Source of the DNA: Phormidesmis priestleyi Ana
GTDB taxonomy: Bacteria; Cyanobacteriota; Cyanobacteriia; Phormidesmidales; Phormidesmidaceae
Length of the DNA stretch: 64,000 bases
Direction: 5' to 3'
Assembly: GCA_001314865.1 (NCBI GenBank)
Contig: LJZR01000012.1
Location: forward strand, 1-64,000
A program made the position numbers and the translations under genes. How positions within the stretch are numbered: the first letter of the stretch is position 1; every line of letters starts with the position of its first letter. Shown in pieces: positions 8,524 through 18,500 of this stretch. Under the pieces are notes generated by a model, which was not told where the DNA came from, searched no databases, and saw only the letters and a program-made list of their open reading frames with translations.

Positions 8524-9300
8524 TTAGGGATGAATCTGCGACAGAATCATACGCAGCCGATCGTAGTCGTCCTTGAGCAGTACGCTAACCATTCGCCCCG
8601 CTCTGATCAGCCAGTCGCGATCCAAATCGCGCAAATTATACACATCGCGAATGGCCGCTGCTGCCAAGCTCTCGGTCGGCACGCCGCTCACCTGCAACAG
8701 GGTTCGCAGCCAGTCCAGTTCTTCGGTAAAGCGGATGACCTCAGCCTGTTCGCAGCGATACACAGCCTGATGCACCTGCGGCGGGCGAGGCGGCAAATGC
8801 TGATAGGTGCGATCGCCCAGTTCCATTTCACTGGTAACTTCCTTGGCCCCTTCATTGACAGCACTTTCATTGACAGCACTTTGACCATTAGCACCAAATT
8901 TAGTAGCGCCCAGTTTAGTAGCGCCCAGTTTAGCTGCCTTATGCCGACGCTTCACCATCGGCACAAAACCCACAATCGCGACGCTAAACTCAGTTTTGAG
9001 CATGGCAAATATCTGCGGCTGCTGTTCGCGCAACTCATCTAACGACATGCCCAGCGCCCGCGCCCGATGCACCGAATCTAAGGGGCTAGTGGTCGCATGG
9101 TACACCACGCCATAAATTTGGTTAGCAGACTCTTCGTCATAGGCTTTTACCCAGCTGCCAAAGGGCGGCATCACCGGAAAGCTCAAGTCTTCGGGCTCTA
9201 GGCATTGGGCCAAAAACTCAGTCGTAGAGGTTTCAATTACCTCAGCAATATGGCCAGCGGCCCGCTGACGAACGGCAAACTGCGGAAGCGGAAGACGCAT
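8524..9300 (-). CDS. HAS-barrel domain protein
   Basis: A 258-residue soluble protein. The first ~110 residues (MRLPLPQFAVRQRAAGHIAEVIE; FGSWVKAYDEES; IYGVVYHATTSPLDS) look like the HAS-barrel fold found in HerA/ATP-synthase-related proteins and in many cyanobacterial stand-alone proteins. Residues about 118-150 hold a low-complexity stretch (KLGATKLGATKFGA and NESAVNEGA), which is an in-frame tandem duplication. The C-terminal third is helical (TEELDWLRTLLQVSGV; RAGRMVSVLLKDDYDRLRMIL). Function is unknown. It lies 16 bp downstream of ndhS on the same strand. Confidence 0.7.
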   Translation of the reverse strand: MRLPLPQFAVRQRAAGHIAEVIETSTTEFLAQCLEPEDLSFPVMPPFGSWVKAYDEESANQIYGVVYHATTSPLDSVHRARALGMSLDELREQQPQIFAMLKTEFSVAIVGFVPMVKRRHKAAKLGATKLGATKFGANGQSAVNESAVNEGAKEVTSEMELGDRTYQHLPPRPPQVHQAVYRCEQAEVIRFTEELDWLRTLLQVSGVPTESLAAAAIRDVYNLRDLDRDWLIRAGRMVSVLLKDDYDRLRMILSQIHP

Positions 9301-9316
9301 CGCTTACTTTTTCCTC

Positions 9317-9505
9317 TTATTTTTTACCGCGCTTAGGCTGCACGACTTCTAAATCGGTCGCTTTAAAGGTCACTAGCTTATCCCAGTTCCCCCCTTCAAA
9401 CAGTACCGCTACCTTGCCATCACTCAGGCGCTGTACCTGGCCTTCAAACCCGTAGTAAGTATCATTGACATTAGTAATGCGAACCGGAGAACCTGGCAAA
9501 ATCAT
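9317..9505 (-). CDS. ndhS: NAD(P)H dehydrogenase-1 subunit NdhS
   Basis: Starting at the ATG at 9505, the product (62 residues) is [20 protein letters not shown] followed by [11 protein letters not shown] and [12 protein letters not shown]. This is the SH3-like NdhS fold, the ferredoxin-docking subunit of cyanobacterial NDH-1 in cyclic electron flow. The frame is open further upstream to 9583, but the extra 26 residues have no counterpart in NdhS, which normally opens with MI(F/L)PG. I therefore take the internal start (9505, or 9508 with a second Met). The C-terminus ends in basic PKRGKK. The next gene on the strand is the HAS-barrel gene. Confidence 0.88.
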   Translation of the reverse strand: MILPGSPVRITNVNDTYYGFEGQVQRLSDGKVAVLFEGGNWDKLVTFKATDLEVVQPKRGKK

Positions 9506-9639
9506 CATGGCGAGAAGGCGTTTGCTTAAATGGAACAAAAATCTATCTTGTACATAGCTTACAGGGCTCGTTTTAGAGTGCAAGCAAATTTGGCTATAAA
9601 TTTGGCTATATTTTCAAAACTATATTTTCAAAAATAAAC

Positions 9640-9735
9640 CAGTTCTGCGGCCAGTTCTGCGGCCAGTTTTGTAGTCAGTTCTTTGGCTAGTTCTTTGGCC
9701 CAAAAAATTGGTCAGTTCTACAGCCAATTTTTCAA
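9640..9735. repeat. Short tandem repeats upstream of ndhS
   Basis: Degenerate 12-14-bp units of the type CCAGTTCTGCGG are repeated about six times, next to a doubled AATTTGGCTATA (9590-9612). The array lies in the divergent spacer between ndhS and the ABA4-like gene. Confidence 0.6.
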
Positions 9736-9795
9736 CACAGCTGATAGAGTGCTAAATGTTCAGGCAAAAGAAACCCGGCAAAAGGGCCATAACAG

Positions 9796-10251
9796 ATGCT
9801 AATTGACTACTTGTATAACGGTGCAAATCTCTTTGTGCTGCCCTTTTGGACGCTGATGGTCGTTTTGCCGAACTGGTCGATTACGCGGCGGATTATGACT
9901 TCTACGCTGCCGTTTGTGCCGCTGGCACTGGCCTACATTGTTTGCTTTGCGAGCAGTCTCGATCCAGAGTCTTTAGCATCCTTTGCCAACCCAACGCTCA
10001 GCACACTAGCAGGGCTATTTGCAAATGAAAAGGTGATGGCAACCGGCTGGATTCACTTTGTAGTGATGGATTTGTTTGTGGGGCGCTGGATTTACTGGCA
10101 GGGGCAAGAAAAAGGTATTTTCACTCGGCATTCTTTGGCCTTGTGTTTGTTTGCTGGGCCTATAGGTCTGCTATGTCATTTGGCGACCGCGCAGCTGCAA
10201 GAAAGATGGCTGGGGCTGAGTGAAAAAAATCGGTCAGAAGCCGTCAGCTGA
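9796..10251 (+). CDS. ABA4-like membrane protein (DUF4281)
   Basis: A 151-residue integral membrane protein with about four hydrophobic segments. It shows the family blocks NLFVLPFWTLMVVLPNW near the start, and GWIHFVVMDLFVGRWIYWQG followed by GPIGLLCHL in the second half. Plant ABA4 is needed for neoxanthin formation and related cyanobacterial proteins are linked to carotenoid isomerisation. The exact role here is inferred from the family only. It is a single gene, divergent from ndhS. Confidence 0.85.
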   Translation: MLIDYLYNGANLFVLPFWTLMVVLPNWSITRRIMTSTLPFVPLALAYIVCFASSLDPESLASFANPTLSTLAGLFANEKVMATGWIHFVVMDLFVGRWIYWQGQEKGIFTRHSLALCLFAGPIGLLCHLATAQLQERWLGLSEKNRSEAVS

Positions 10252-10354
10252 GTCATGACTAACCATCAGATGAGTAAATTGTCACCTCACTTTCGGTTAA
10301 TTCGCGCATGATCCTTCATAATATTGCGTTATTAGATTTCTATTTAGGCAGCTC

Positions 10355-12145
10355 ATGATTGCGTCTTTTCTGCTTCGGTTGCGACAAATGCCGCCCCTAC
10401 GTCAGCTCATCAATAGCTGGTTTGGTAATAGTTGGTTTGGTCGTTCCCCCAGTCAGCATCTCCTGCAAAGACCTCAGCAAAAAACCCAGCAAAAAACCCA
10501 GTCAAGATATTGGCTCAAGGGCAGCCGATATATCGGGCTGTTTAGCCTTTGCTTGTTGTTGACGGTGAGCTGCCGTTCAGGCGATGCAGATGTAGCAGGA
10601 AGCGGCACGGCTGCGAGCAGTGGCGATCGCATCACCATGGGTACTACCCTCAGCGCAGGCTCGCTAGATCCTGCCGACGCCTACGAAACCTTCCCCGGCA
10701 TTTTGCTCTACAACCTGGGCGATCGCCTCTACACCTACGCACCAGGCACCACCGATATTGTCCCTCAGCTAGCCACCGAACTCCCCACCATCAGCGACGA
10801 CGGCCTCACCTACACCATTCCGCTCCGCGATGATGTCACCCTCCACGACGGCACACCATTTGACGCGGAAGTCATGGCCTTCTCCATGCAGCGATTTATG
10901 GACAACCAGGGCCGCCCCTCCGATTTGCTCGCCAGCAAAGTCGAATCGGTCAGCGCCGCTGACAGTGGCGAACTGGTCATTACGCTCAAAGAACCCGTCT
11001 CCGCCTTTACTGCCCTACTCACCTTTTCAGGCGTTACCCCCGTCTCCCCCGAGCAGTACGAAATTGGCCTTAGCAAATTCAAACCCGACACCTTTATTGG
11101 ATCTGGCCCCTACAAGCTCAACTCCTTTAGCAGCAACATTATCCGGCTAGATGCCAACCCCGACTATTGGGGCGAACAGCCCGCCAACGAAGGCATCGAC
11201 ATTCAAATATTTACCAGCGCTGTTAACCTATACAACGCCTTTACCTCCGGCGAACTAGATGTTGCCTACCAAACGCTAGACCCCGACCAAATCACCAAAA
11301 TTCAAGCCGATGCTGACGCCAACAACTGGAACGTCATTGAAGCAGGCTCTACCGTTATTAACTACCTGTCGCTGAACCAAAAGATTGCGCCTTTTGACGA
11401 TCTCAATGTGCGCAAAGCCGTTGCCGCCATGGTTGACCGCCCGCAAATTAGCGATCGCGCCTTCCAAGGTCAAGCCGAACCGCTCTACAGCCTCATTCCT
11501 AAAGCTTTCGACGTTTACAAGCCCGTCTTTGAAGAAGCCTACGGTGACGGCAACTACGAAAAGGCCAAAGAGTACCTCACCGCAGCAGGCATCACCGAAG
11601 CCAATCCCCTCACGTTTGAGGTTTGGTATCCTTCAGCCTCTACCCCCAGGCAAGTCGCTGCCAACACCATGAAGCAAGCCATTGAACAAAACTTGCCAGG
11701 GCTGGTCACCGTTGAAGTCAGCACCGCCGAATCAGCAACACTGTGGCAAAACGTCGAAAAAGGCGTCTATAACAGCGTGCTCTCCAACTGGTACGCCGAC
11801 TATTTTGACCCCGAAAACTTTGTTCAGCCCTTCCTCACCTGCGACGCTGGCTCCGAAGCAGAACTCTGTACATCTGGTGAAAGCCAAAGCAACGGCTCCT
11901 TTTACTACAGCACTCGGGCCAATGAGCTAGTCACCGCGCAAAACGCCGAAAGCGATCCCGCCAAACGCAATGCCATCTTTGATCAGCTACAGGATCTTAT
12001 GGTCGAAGACGTTCCCTACATTCCGCTGTGGCAAACCAAAGACTATGTCTTCACCACAGATAATGTCAGCGACGTGGCCATACAACCCAACCAGCAGCTG
12101 CTGCTATGGCAAATTGACAAGCAAAATGCGGAGGTGGCTAGTTAA
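10355..12145 (+). CDS. ABC transporter substrate-binding lipoprotein, family 5 (peptide type)
   Basis: A 596-residue extracytoplasmic binding protein (SBP_bac_5). A hydrophobic segment near residues 54-72 ends in the lipobox-like LLLTVSC, so lipid anchoring at that Cys is likely and the first 50 residues are unusual. That N-terminal tail contains duplicated SWFGN/SWFGR and QQKTQQKTQ. Mature blocks include GSLDPADAYETF, LRDDVTLHDGTPFDAEVMAFSMQRFM and GSGPYKLNSF, diagnostic of the DppA/OppA fold. Twenty-eight bases separate it from the permease gene. The ligand could be a peptide or another small solute. Confidence 0.88.
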   Translation: MIASFLLRLRQMPPLRQLINSWFGNSWFGRSPSQHLLQRPQQKTQQKTQSRYWLKGSRYIGLFSLCLLLTVSCRSGDADVAGSGTAASSGDRITMGTTLSAGSLDPADAYETFPGILLYNLGDRLYTYAPGTTDIVPQLATELPTISDDGLTYTIPLRDDVTLHDGTPFDAEVMAFSMQRFMDNQGRPSDLLASKVESVSAADSGELVITLKEPVSAFTALLTFSGVTPVSPEQYEIGLSKFKPDTFIGSGPYKLNSFSSNIIRLDANPDYWGEQPANEGIDIQIFTSAVNLYNAFTSGELDVAYQTLDPDQITKIQADADANNWNVIEAGSTVINYLSLNQKIAPFDDLNVRKAVAAMVDRPQISDRAFQGQAEPLYSLIPKAFDVYKPVFEEAYGDGNYEKAKEYLTAAGITEANPLTFEVWYPSASTPRQVAANTMKQAIEQNLPGLVTVEVSTAESATLWQNVEKGVYNSVLSNWYADYFDPENFVQPFLTCDAGSEAELCTSGESQSNGSFYYSTRANELVTAQNAESDPAKRNAIFDQLQDLMVEDVPYIPLWQTKDYVFTTDNVSDVAIQPNQQLLLWQIDKQNAEVAS

Positions 12146-12172
12146 CTAGGCAGTTAGCTAGGTCAATTGACC

Positions 12173-13201
12173 ATGTCTTCTCGCACCAGCGCCCTTAGGG
12201 TCTACATTACCTCTCGCCTTCTGCTTGCCCCGCTGATGATTTGGTTGGCCACAACGGTGGTGTTTCTGCTCATCCATGCGGCTCCCGGCGATGTGGTTGA
12301 TGTCAAACTCGGCCCCAAAGCCCCAGAAGCCCTAAAAGCCGCCATGCGAGCAGAAATGGGGCTAGATCAGCCACTTTATGTTCAGTACTTCCGCTATCTC
12401 AACCAGCTGCTGCATTTTGACTTAGGCTCTTCAACCTTCACTCAGGGACAGTCCATTGCTCAAGTCATTGGCGACTACTTCCCCGCAACGGCAGAACTGA
12501 CCATCTGTGGCATGATTGTCGCGGCCATTGTGGGCCTTACCATCGGATCTATCGCCGCTTCTCGGCCTAACAGCGCCATTGACGCAGGCGGCAGGCTGTT
12601 TGGCATTGTCACCTATGCGCTGCCAATGTATTGGTTCGGCATGATTTTGCAGCTGATCTTTGCCGTTCAGCTAGGCTGGTTTCCCATTGGATCTCGCTTT
12701 CCGCTTAGCGAAATTGCCTACAGCGGCCCCACTGGCCTCTATCTGTTAGACAGTCTGATCCATGCCGATTTGGGCCAGTTCTTCACGGCGCTCCACTATC
12801 TCACCCTGCCGAGTCTTACCCTTGGCATCTTAATCAGCGGTGTTTTTGAGCGCATTGTCAGAGTAAATTTGCGCCGAACCCTCAAGTCTGACTATGTTGA
12901 AGCGGCCAGAGCTAGGGGCATTTCAGAGTTTCGGATTATCACCGCCCACGCGCTTAAAAACGCCATGATTCCGGTGATCACTATCTTAGGACTGACGTTT
13001 GCAGCCATGTTAGGCGGCGCAGTCCTCACTGAAGTTACCTTTGATTGGCCTGGGCTTGGCAATCGACTATACCAGGCCATTTCGCAGCGCGATGCCGACA
13101 TGGTGCAAGGGCTCATGGTATTTTTCTCAGCGATTGTTGTGGTGATTAGTATCGCGATTGATGTGCTCAACGCCTATGTTGATCCCAGAATTCGATATTA
13201 A
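12173..13201 (+). CDS. ABC transporter permease, DppB/OppB type
   Basis: The 342-residue permease has an N-terminal TM followed by TTVVFLLIHAAPGDVVDVKLG (the DppB start pattern) and the EAA loop EAARARGISEFRIITAHALKNAMIPV near residues 240-265, which docks the ATPase. About six TM helices are present. The open frame begins with TTG at 12167, but ATG at 12173 (MSSRTS) is the more likely start. It forms an operon with the binding protein. No DppC-like second permease and no ATPase follow; the next 360 bases hold only repeats, so the rest of the transporter must be elsewhere. Confidence 0.9.
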   Translation: MSSRTSALRVYITSRLLLAPLMIWLATTVVFLLIHAAPGDVVDVKLGPKAPEALKAAMRAEMGLDQPLYVQYFRYLNQLLHFDLGSSTFTQGQSIAQVIGDYFPATAELTICGMIVAAIVGLTIGSIAASRPNSAIDAGGRLFGIVTYALPMYWFGMILQLIFAVQLGWFPIGSRFPLSEIAYSGPTGLYLLDSLIHADLGQFFTALHYLTLPSLTLGILISGVFERIVRVNLRRTLKSDYVEAARARGISEFRIITAHALKNAMIPVITILGLTFAAMLGGAVLTEVTFDWPGLGNRLYQAISQRDADMVQGLMVFFSAIVVVISIAIDVLNAYVDPRIRY

Positions 13202-13561
13202 CGACCGGTATTCACGACGATATTTATAATCAAATCAATCAGATCAATCAAACCAATCAGATCAATCAAACCAATCAGATTCATCTCATCAGATCAATAT
13301 TCACGACAAAATTGTCCAGATTAGGCAAATTCCAGCTCGGACTAACTCCCGCTTGGACTAACTCCCGCTCGGGCTAAGAATCAGCCTAAAAAACCAATCT
13401 TAAAATCGGTGTTAACCTGTTTTATAGCATCAGTTTTTCTGATAACGTAATAAAACGTTAGTTATCTTTTACGGACAGCAATACAGCTAGAACCCTCGGC
13501 TAACCAAATCGGATAAGCAAATCTGATAAGCAAAATCGAAGAATTTCCCTAGCACCCCATC
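13202..13561. other. Intergenic region with tandem repeats after the permease gene
   Basis: From about 13227 to 13295 a 20-bp unit (AATCAGATCAATCAAACC-like) repeats about three times. A short doubled ACTAACTCCCGCT lies near 13340-13370. No gene is supported, and in particular no second permease. Confidence 0.6.
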
Positions 13562-14014
13562 ATGCTTTCTCTCAAGACAGACCTTCTTTTATCGGAAGCT
13601 TGCGCACACCGCGTATCTCCTGCCCTATTAGCCCTCAAGCGATTTGCAAGAGGCATTTTTAAACAAGCCAGCATTGGAGTCGTCGCGCTGCTGGTTATCT
13701 TAAATCTAGGCGTTCATCCTCACGAAATAGGGCCACACACAAGCGCTTATACAGCGACAGAACTGACGGCCTCTGATTTAATAACGACTCCAGCGCCTCG
13801 CCCAACGCCTCGCCCAACGTCTCCCACTGTTGAAGCGGCTGCGACTGCACGCCAACATACGCGCCAACATACGCGCCAACATGCCGGTGAGATCCCAACC
13901 GATCACATTCTGTCCGCTAGCTTGACCGACCATCACCTCACCAGTGCTCGACTCTCTATCCCGACAGCACCCTATCCGGTTATGGTGAGCACTGCCGAAA
14001 AAAATAGCCGTTAG
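13562..14014 (+). CDS. Hypothetical single-pass protein with tandem repeats
   Basis: The 150-residue product is not recognised. It has one hydrophobic segment (about residues 38-52, IGVVALLVILNLGV) preceded by basic residues, which could be a signal anchor. A low-complexity part follows: PAPRPTPRPT, then RQHT repeated in 12-bp units. It lies 11 bp before the next gene on the same strand, which also begins with a basic stretch and a hydrophobic helix. The frame is supported mainly by this spacing and by the long open frame. No family match is claimed. Confidence 0.5.
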   Translation: MLSLKTDLLLSEACAHRVSPALLALKRFARGIFKQASIGVVALLVILNLGVHPHEIGPHTSAYTATELTASDLITTPAPRPTPRPTSPTVEAAATARQHTRQHTRQHAGEIPTDHILSASLTDHHLTSARLSIPTAPYPVMVSTAEKNSR

Positions 14015-14025
14015 GTAAAAGATCA

Positions 14026-14469
14026 TTGACGAACCTGCGTAAAGTCCAGGCTAATTCTTGGATTAAAAAACTTAAAAGGATAGGGATAGGTGCAGTCATC
14101 GGGACTATTGGGTTGAGTGCGATCGCTCCTCATTCAATGAGTGCTGATTCAATGAGTACTGATTCAATAAGTACTGAGCCAATCAGCTGCGAGTTTTTCT
14201 CCGAACCCCAGCGCTACAACACCCAAACCAGCAACGAGGCCATTGTCATTGGGCCACAGCCCAACCAGCACTATCGCGTGATTGTAAACACCACAGATAG
14301 CGCAACGCTCACCGCGATTCGAGCATGCGTACTAGATGCCTTTGCCACCCGCTCCCATCTAGGGGAGTACATTCAGGTGGGCAGCTTCAGCCAGCGCAGC
14401 GATGCCGAAACCATTGCCCGCCTCTTAAAACGAGCAGGCTATCCGGCAAGAACTCTCTACATTCGCTAA
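14026..14469 (+). CDS. SPOR-like domain protein with signal sequence
   Basis: 147 residues from a TTG start (MTNLRKVQANSW) that directly follows the previous gene. A hydrophobic segment (residues 20-34, IGAVIGTIGLSAIAP) suggests export. Residues 80-147 (HYRVIVNTTD; IQVGSFSQRSDAETIARLLKRAGYPA) have the pattern of a SPOR-type module: an opening strand, then VGSF and a helix followed by G(Y/F)PA. SPOR domains bind peptidoglycan glycan strands, so a cell-envelope role is likely. A short repeat MSADSMSTDSISTE lies after the signal. No catalytic domain is present. Confidence 0.65.
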   Translation: MTNLRKVQANSWIKKLKRIGIGAVIGTIGLSAIAPHSMSADSMSTDSISTEPISCEFFSEPQRYNTQTSNEAIVIGPQPNQHYRVIVNTTDSATLTAIRACVLDAFATRSHLGEYIQVGSFSQRSDAETIARLLKRAGYPARTLYIR

Positions 14470-14632
14470 ATGTCGCTAAATATCGTTAAATATCGCCGTA
14501 AACCAAGAATCCTTACATAATCAAGCATCATTGAGAGGTAATTTCATTAAAACCACTCATTTCGTATGCTCCTATGTTCAGGAAGCATGGGATATTGAAA
14601 GGGTTCTTGATATGCGTTCTCCTCAAAATTAG

Positions 14633-15544
14633 TTGGTTAGTCACACAAAGTTTTATAGGGCATTCAATAAATTCGGCTTAGCCACGCTCATCCTGGGTTT
14701 GGTGCTAACCCTTTTACTCGACATGGGATCTGGAATTACCCAGACAAAGCCGGTCACACTACAGGGCAATCGCTGGCTCACAATTGAGCAAGTCACTGGT
14801 CAGGTCAACTTTACGCCCTATCAAGGAACCCGTCGTCCCGCTCGCAGGGGCGATCGCCTATCTGTTGTCGGCGATGTGCTTGAAACCAACGCCGATGCAG
14901 CCGCGCGGCTCACTATCGACCAGCAAACTGGCTTTGTCGCGATCGCTGAAAACAGCCGAGTACAGGTACAAGCCCTCAGCATCACCCCCAACGGTGGTCG
15001 CATTACCGCGCTCAATGTCAGCAGAGGCCAAGTACGCCTCAGAATCCGCCCGCTGACTAACCCCGAAACCGAAATAGAAATCCATACCCCTGCTGGCGTT
15101 AGCGGCGTACGCGGCACCGATTTTGGCGTCACCGTTCAACCCGATGGCCAAACTGGCGTCGCAACGCTAGAAGGCAGCGTCGCCGTCAGCGCCGAAATGC
15201 AAACCGTCGCCGTCAATGCCGAGATGCAAACCTCCGTCTACCCAGGCGAAGCGCCCGAGCCACCCGAACCGCTGCGAAACGATCCCACCCTATTCGTCGA
15301 ACGGCTGGTCAAGCTACCTAACAGCACCACCGAAACATCACTAGTCAGGCTCACGGGCTACACTGACAAAGTCAATTTACTCAAAGTAAATGATGATTTA
15401 AAAAGGCTGAGTCGGACGGGCCGATTTGACCTGGTTGTACCTATTTTCAATTCACCAGGTTCTGAGCCTGGGCAACTACGCATCTTAGCCACGGTGATTA
15501 CGCCGCTGGGAACCGAACAGCGCTATGACCTAGTCGTACCGTAA
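14633..15544 (+). CDS. FecR domain protein
   Basis: 303 residues with a TTG start, a signal or membrane segment at residues 14-31 (LATLILGLVLTLLLDMG) and a FecR domain at about 60-165. The latter shows GDRLSVVGDVLETNADAAARLTI, then ITALNVSRGQVRLR, then TPAGVSGVRGTDFGVTV, the typical beta-rich FecR pattern ending in GVRGT. A duplicated EMQTVAVNAEMQT follows. Periplasmic FecR-type proteins without FecI neighbours are common in cyanobacteria, often next to CHASE2 proteins. The CHASE2 kinase gene starts 37 bp downstream, so the pair is likely one signalling unit. Confidence 0.85.
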   Translation: MVSHTKFYRAFNKFGLATLILGLVLTLLLDMGSGITQTKPVTLQGNRWLTIEQVTGQVNFTPYQGTRRPARRGDRLSVVGDVLETNADAAARLTIDQQTGFVAIAENSRVQVQALSITPNGGRITALNVSRGQVRLRIRPLTNPETEIEIHTPAGVSGVRGTDFGVTVQPDGQTGVATLEGSVAVSAEMQTVAVNAEMQTSVYPGEAPEPPEPLRNDPTLFVERLVKLPNSTTETSLVRLTGYTDKVNLLKVNDDLKRLSRTGRFDLVVPIFNSPGSEPGQLRILATVITPLGTEQRYDLVVP

Positions 15545-15581
15545 CATGTGTATTCGGTGATATCTGTCAACGATTCAACCC

Positions 15582-18500
15582 ATGCTCTCTAAAATCCGAC
15601 GGTTCTCAGGTCTGAATCGCCTGCTGCGCAAAAGACTTGGCTGCATCATCCCGAGCCTAGTCGCCAGCTTAATTGTCGCCGCGCTCATTCAGCTGAATGT
15701 TTGGGTGCCACTAGAGCGTGCGGTCAATAATCAAATGATGGTCTGGCGAGGCACTCGCGACTGGGACAGCCGCATCGTCATGATCAGCATTGATAATAAA
15801 ACCCTTGATGCTTATGGACAGTTTCCAATTTCGCGAGAGTATTACGCAGACTTACTCCTCAAACTGATTCAAGAAGAGTCCAGCGTTGTTGCTTTTAATA
15901 TTTTGTTTGCCGATGGTTCAACCTCCAGCCGAGCTCCAGATAGCAGCGCCATTAATGCCAAACTCGCAAACGCAATAGCCACCTCAGGCAATGTCATCAT
16001 CGGACAAGCCTGGGATGAAGAGGGGTTAGCGCTGCTGCCGGTGCCCGTGCTGGCAGATACGGTCATCGCTGTTGGCCATCTACAGTTCGAGAGCGATCCT
16101 GACGGCATTGTTCGCCGTGTCCCCATCACCTGGGACAATGTTCCGACGCTAGGGGCCGCGACCGTTCAAGCGTACAGCCTACAAAAAGAGCTCATCAGCA
16201 TTCCGAGCAACCTTCAAACGCTACATATCAACTGGCCCAACTCTGCTACCCAGCTCACAACACTCAGCCTAGTCGATGTGCTAGGCGGCAACATCCCAGC
16301 TAAATATCTTAAAGACAAAATTATCATCGTCAGCTACGGTGCAACCGCTGGTCAGGTTCAGCTACGTACCCCTTTTGATCGTCTGCGGCCAGTGCCAGCG
16401 GGCTATCTGCACGCCGCCGTAATTGATACGCTACTCAAGCAAAACTGGCTGCGCCCAATTTCGAGCAACGTTATTATCCTGATCGTACTGATAGGCAGCC
16501 CCCTCTTTGGGGCGCTGCTGTATCGGCGAACGACCTTTGTGCAGCTGCTTATTGGCATTGGCGCATTCGTAGCATGGCTAGTCATTTGTATGGTGGCACT
16601 GTACTTTGACTATTTACTACCAGTAGTACCACCCCTGGCAACTTTGGGGCTGACAGGCGCCACGGTTATTACCCTTAGCCACCTACAGTCCAATGCCCTC
16701 CTACAGGTGCGATCGGCCTTTCTTAACACCATCAGCCACGAGATCCGCACCCCGCTAAACGCCATTGTCAACCTCTCAGAAATGCTGCAAGAGACCCAGC
16801 TAGACAACCGTCAAAGGGAATTTGCCGAAACACTCAATACTAGCTCTCAAACGCTACTAGCCCTTATTAACGATGTTCTTGACTTTTCTAAAATTGAGTC
16901 GGGACGGCTGACCATTGAGGCCTATCCGGTTAGGCTCAACGATACGCTTGAGCGCTGCCTTGAAATGCTCTCTCCCAAAGCCGCTGAGAAAGACTTAGAG
17001 CTGGTGTATTCTATTGCACCAGGAACGCCCACAGTGGTTATGAGCGACCCGGTACGGCTTCAGCAAATTTTGCTCAACCTGCTCAGCAACGCGATTAAAT
17101 TCACAGCAACAGGAGAGATTTCAGTTCAAGTCCAGGCGATTGTACTGGCGAGCAATCCGTCTCTATTTTCGCTTAAGCAGCGGCAAGTCATCCAGTGGAT
17201 GCGCAGTTTACAGTCTAACGCTCGGGCCAACACTCGGGCCAACGCTCGGGCCAACGCTCGGGCCGCTTCCGCGACTAAGCTTCAGCCACCACCTTCCGCC
17301 GACTATCGCATCGGCAACCTCTACGAAATTCGATTCGCCGTTCATGACACAGGCATTGGCATTCCGCCCGAGCGTATGGGCCAGCTCTTTAAGCCCTTTA
17401 GCCAGGTGAGTACAGCAACAACCCGCAAGTATGGCGGCACGGGCCTGGGGCTTTCTATTAGTAAACGACTCAGCGATCGCATGGGCGGTGATTTGTGGGT
17501 CAGAAGCTATCCTGGCCAGGGGAGTACGTTTTACTTTACAGTCCAAGCATACGAAGCCTTGCCTCACTTATCCCTTGGGGCAACCAGCAAAACAGGTCAC
17601 CAACCCACTTACCTCACAGGGCTCAACGGCGCCCGAATACTGCTGATTGACCGCAACATAACCCGCCGCTCTCAGCTGAATTGGGAGCTTCAGCTATTGG
17701 GCATTCGGCTAGCACAGGCCACCTCACTTTCTGAGGCGCTAGCGTTTGTGCAAAACGGCCCCACCTTCGACGGCCTTATTTTAGACGAAGCCATTCTCTA
17801 TAGCCCTGAAGAATGCGCTACCACCATCCAAACACTTCGCCAAACAGCTCGCAACGATTATCTGCCCGTCATATTGCTGAGTAAGCTACGGGCTCAAGCC
17901 CATCATCCCCCTATTGGTTCTCTACTCAGCCAAACAACCATCATCTGGAAACCGGTCAAGCAAGCAGCACTCTATCAGGCCCTGCGCTCCATTGAGGCCA
18001 TCTCGCTCTCACTTTCAGGCAGCAATAACAACAGCAACAGAGCCCCAGCGATTGAACCTGCCCTAAAGCGCACGCTAGACGGCCCTTTGGAACCCGATTC
18101 AAAGCAATCCCCAGAACCCTCTTCAGAGCGCTCTCCAGAACACTCTCCAGAGTGCTCTCCCGAATGCTCTCCCGAATGCTTTCCAGAAAGTGGTCATCTC
18201 GCTTTAGAACCTTCCCTAGAACCCAGTCATCCAGTTAGCCTCGACATTTTGATTGCCGAAGACAACCCGGTCAATCAGCGCGTGGCTCTGCGATTGCTAG
18301 AACTACTGGGCTACCAAGCCGATATCGCGGCATCCGGGCTAGAGGTTCTGACCGCGCTTAACCGTCAGCGCTATGACGTGATTCTAATGGATATGCGAAT
18401 GCCTGACCTCGACGGGATTGAGACCACTCGTCAAATTCGCCAAATGCCTCAGTACAAAGATATTTGGATTATCGCCATGACAGCCAATGCAATGGAGCGC

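Noticed and set aside
10355-13201. Nickel importer (NikA/NikB) serving urease
   Set aside because: The family would allow it, but nothing in the binding protein points to nickel, and the genes are about 17 kb from the ureases and lack other Nik parts.
16737-17475. Phytochrome or PAS sensing domain in the kinase
   Set aside because: The region between the TMs and the kinase core is too short; the only sensory domain visible is CHASE2.
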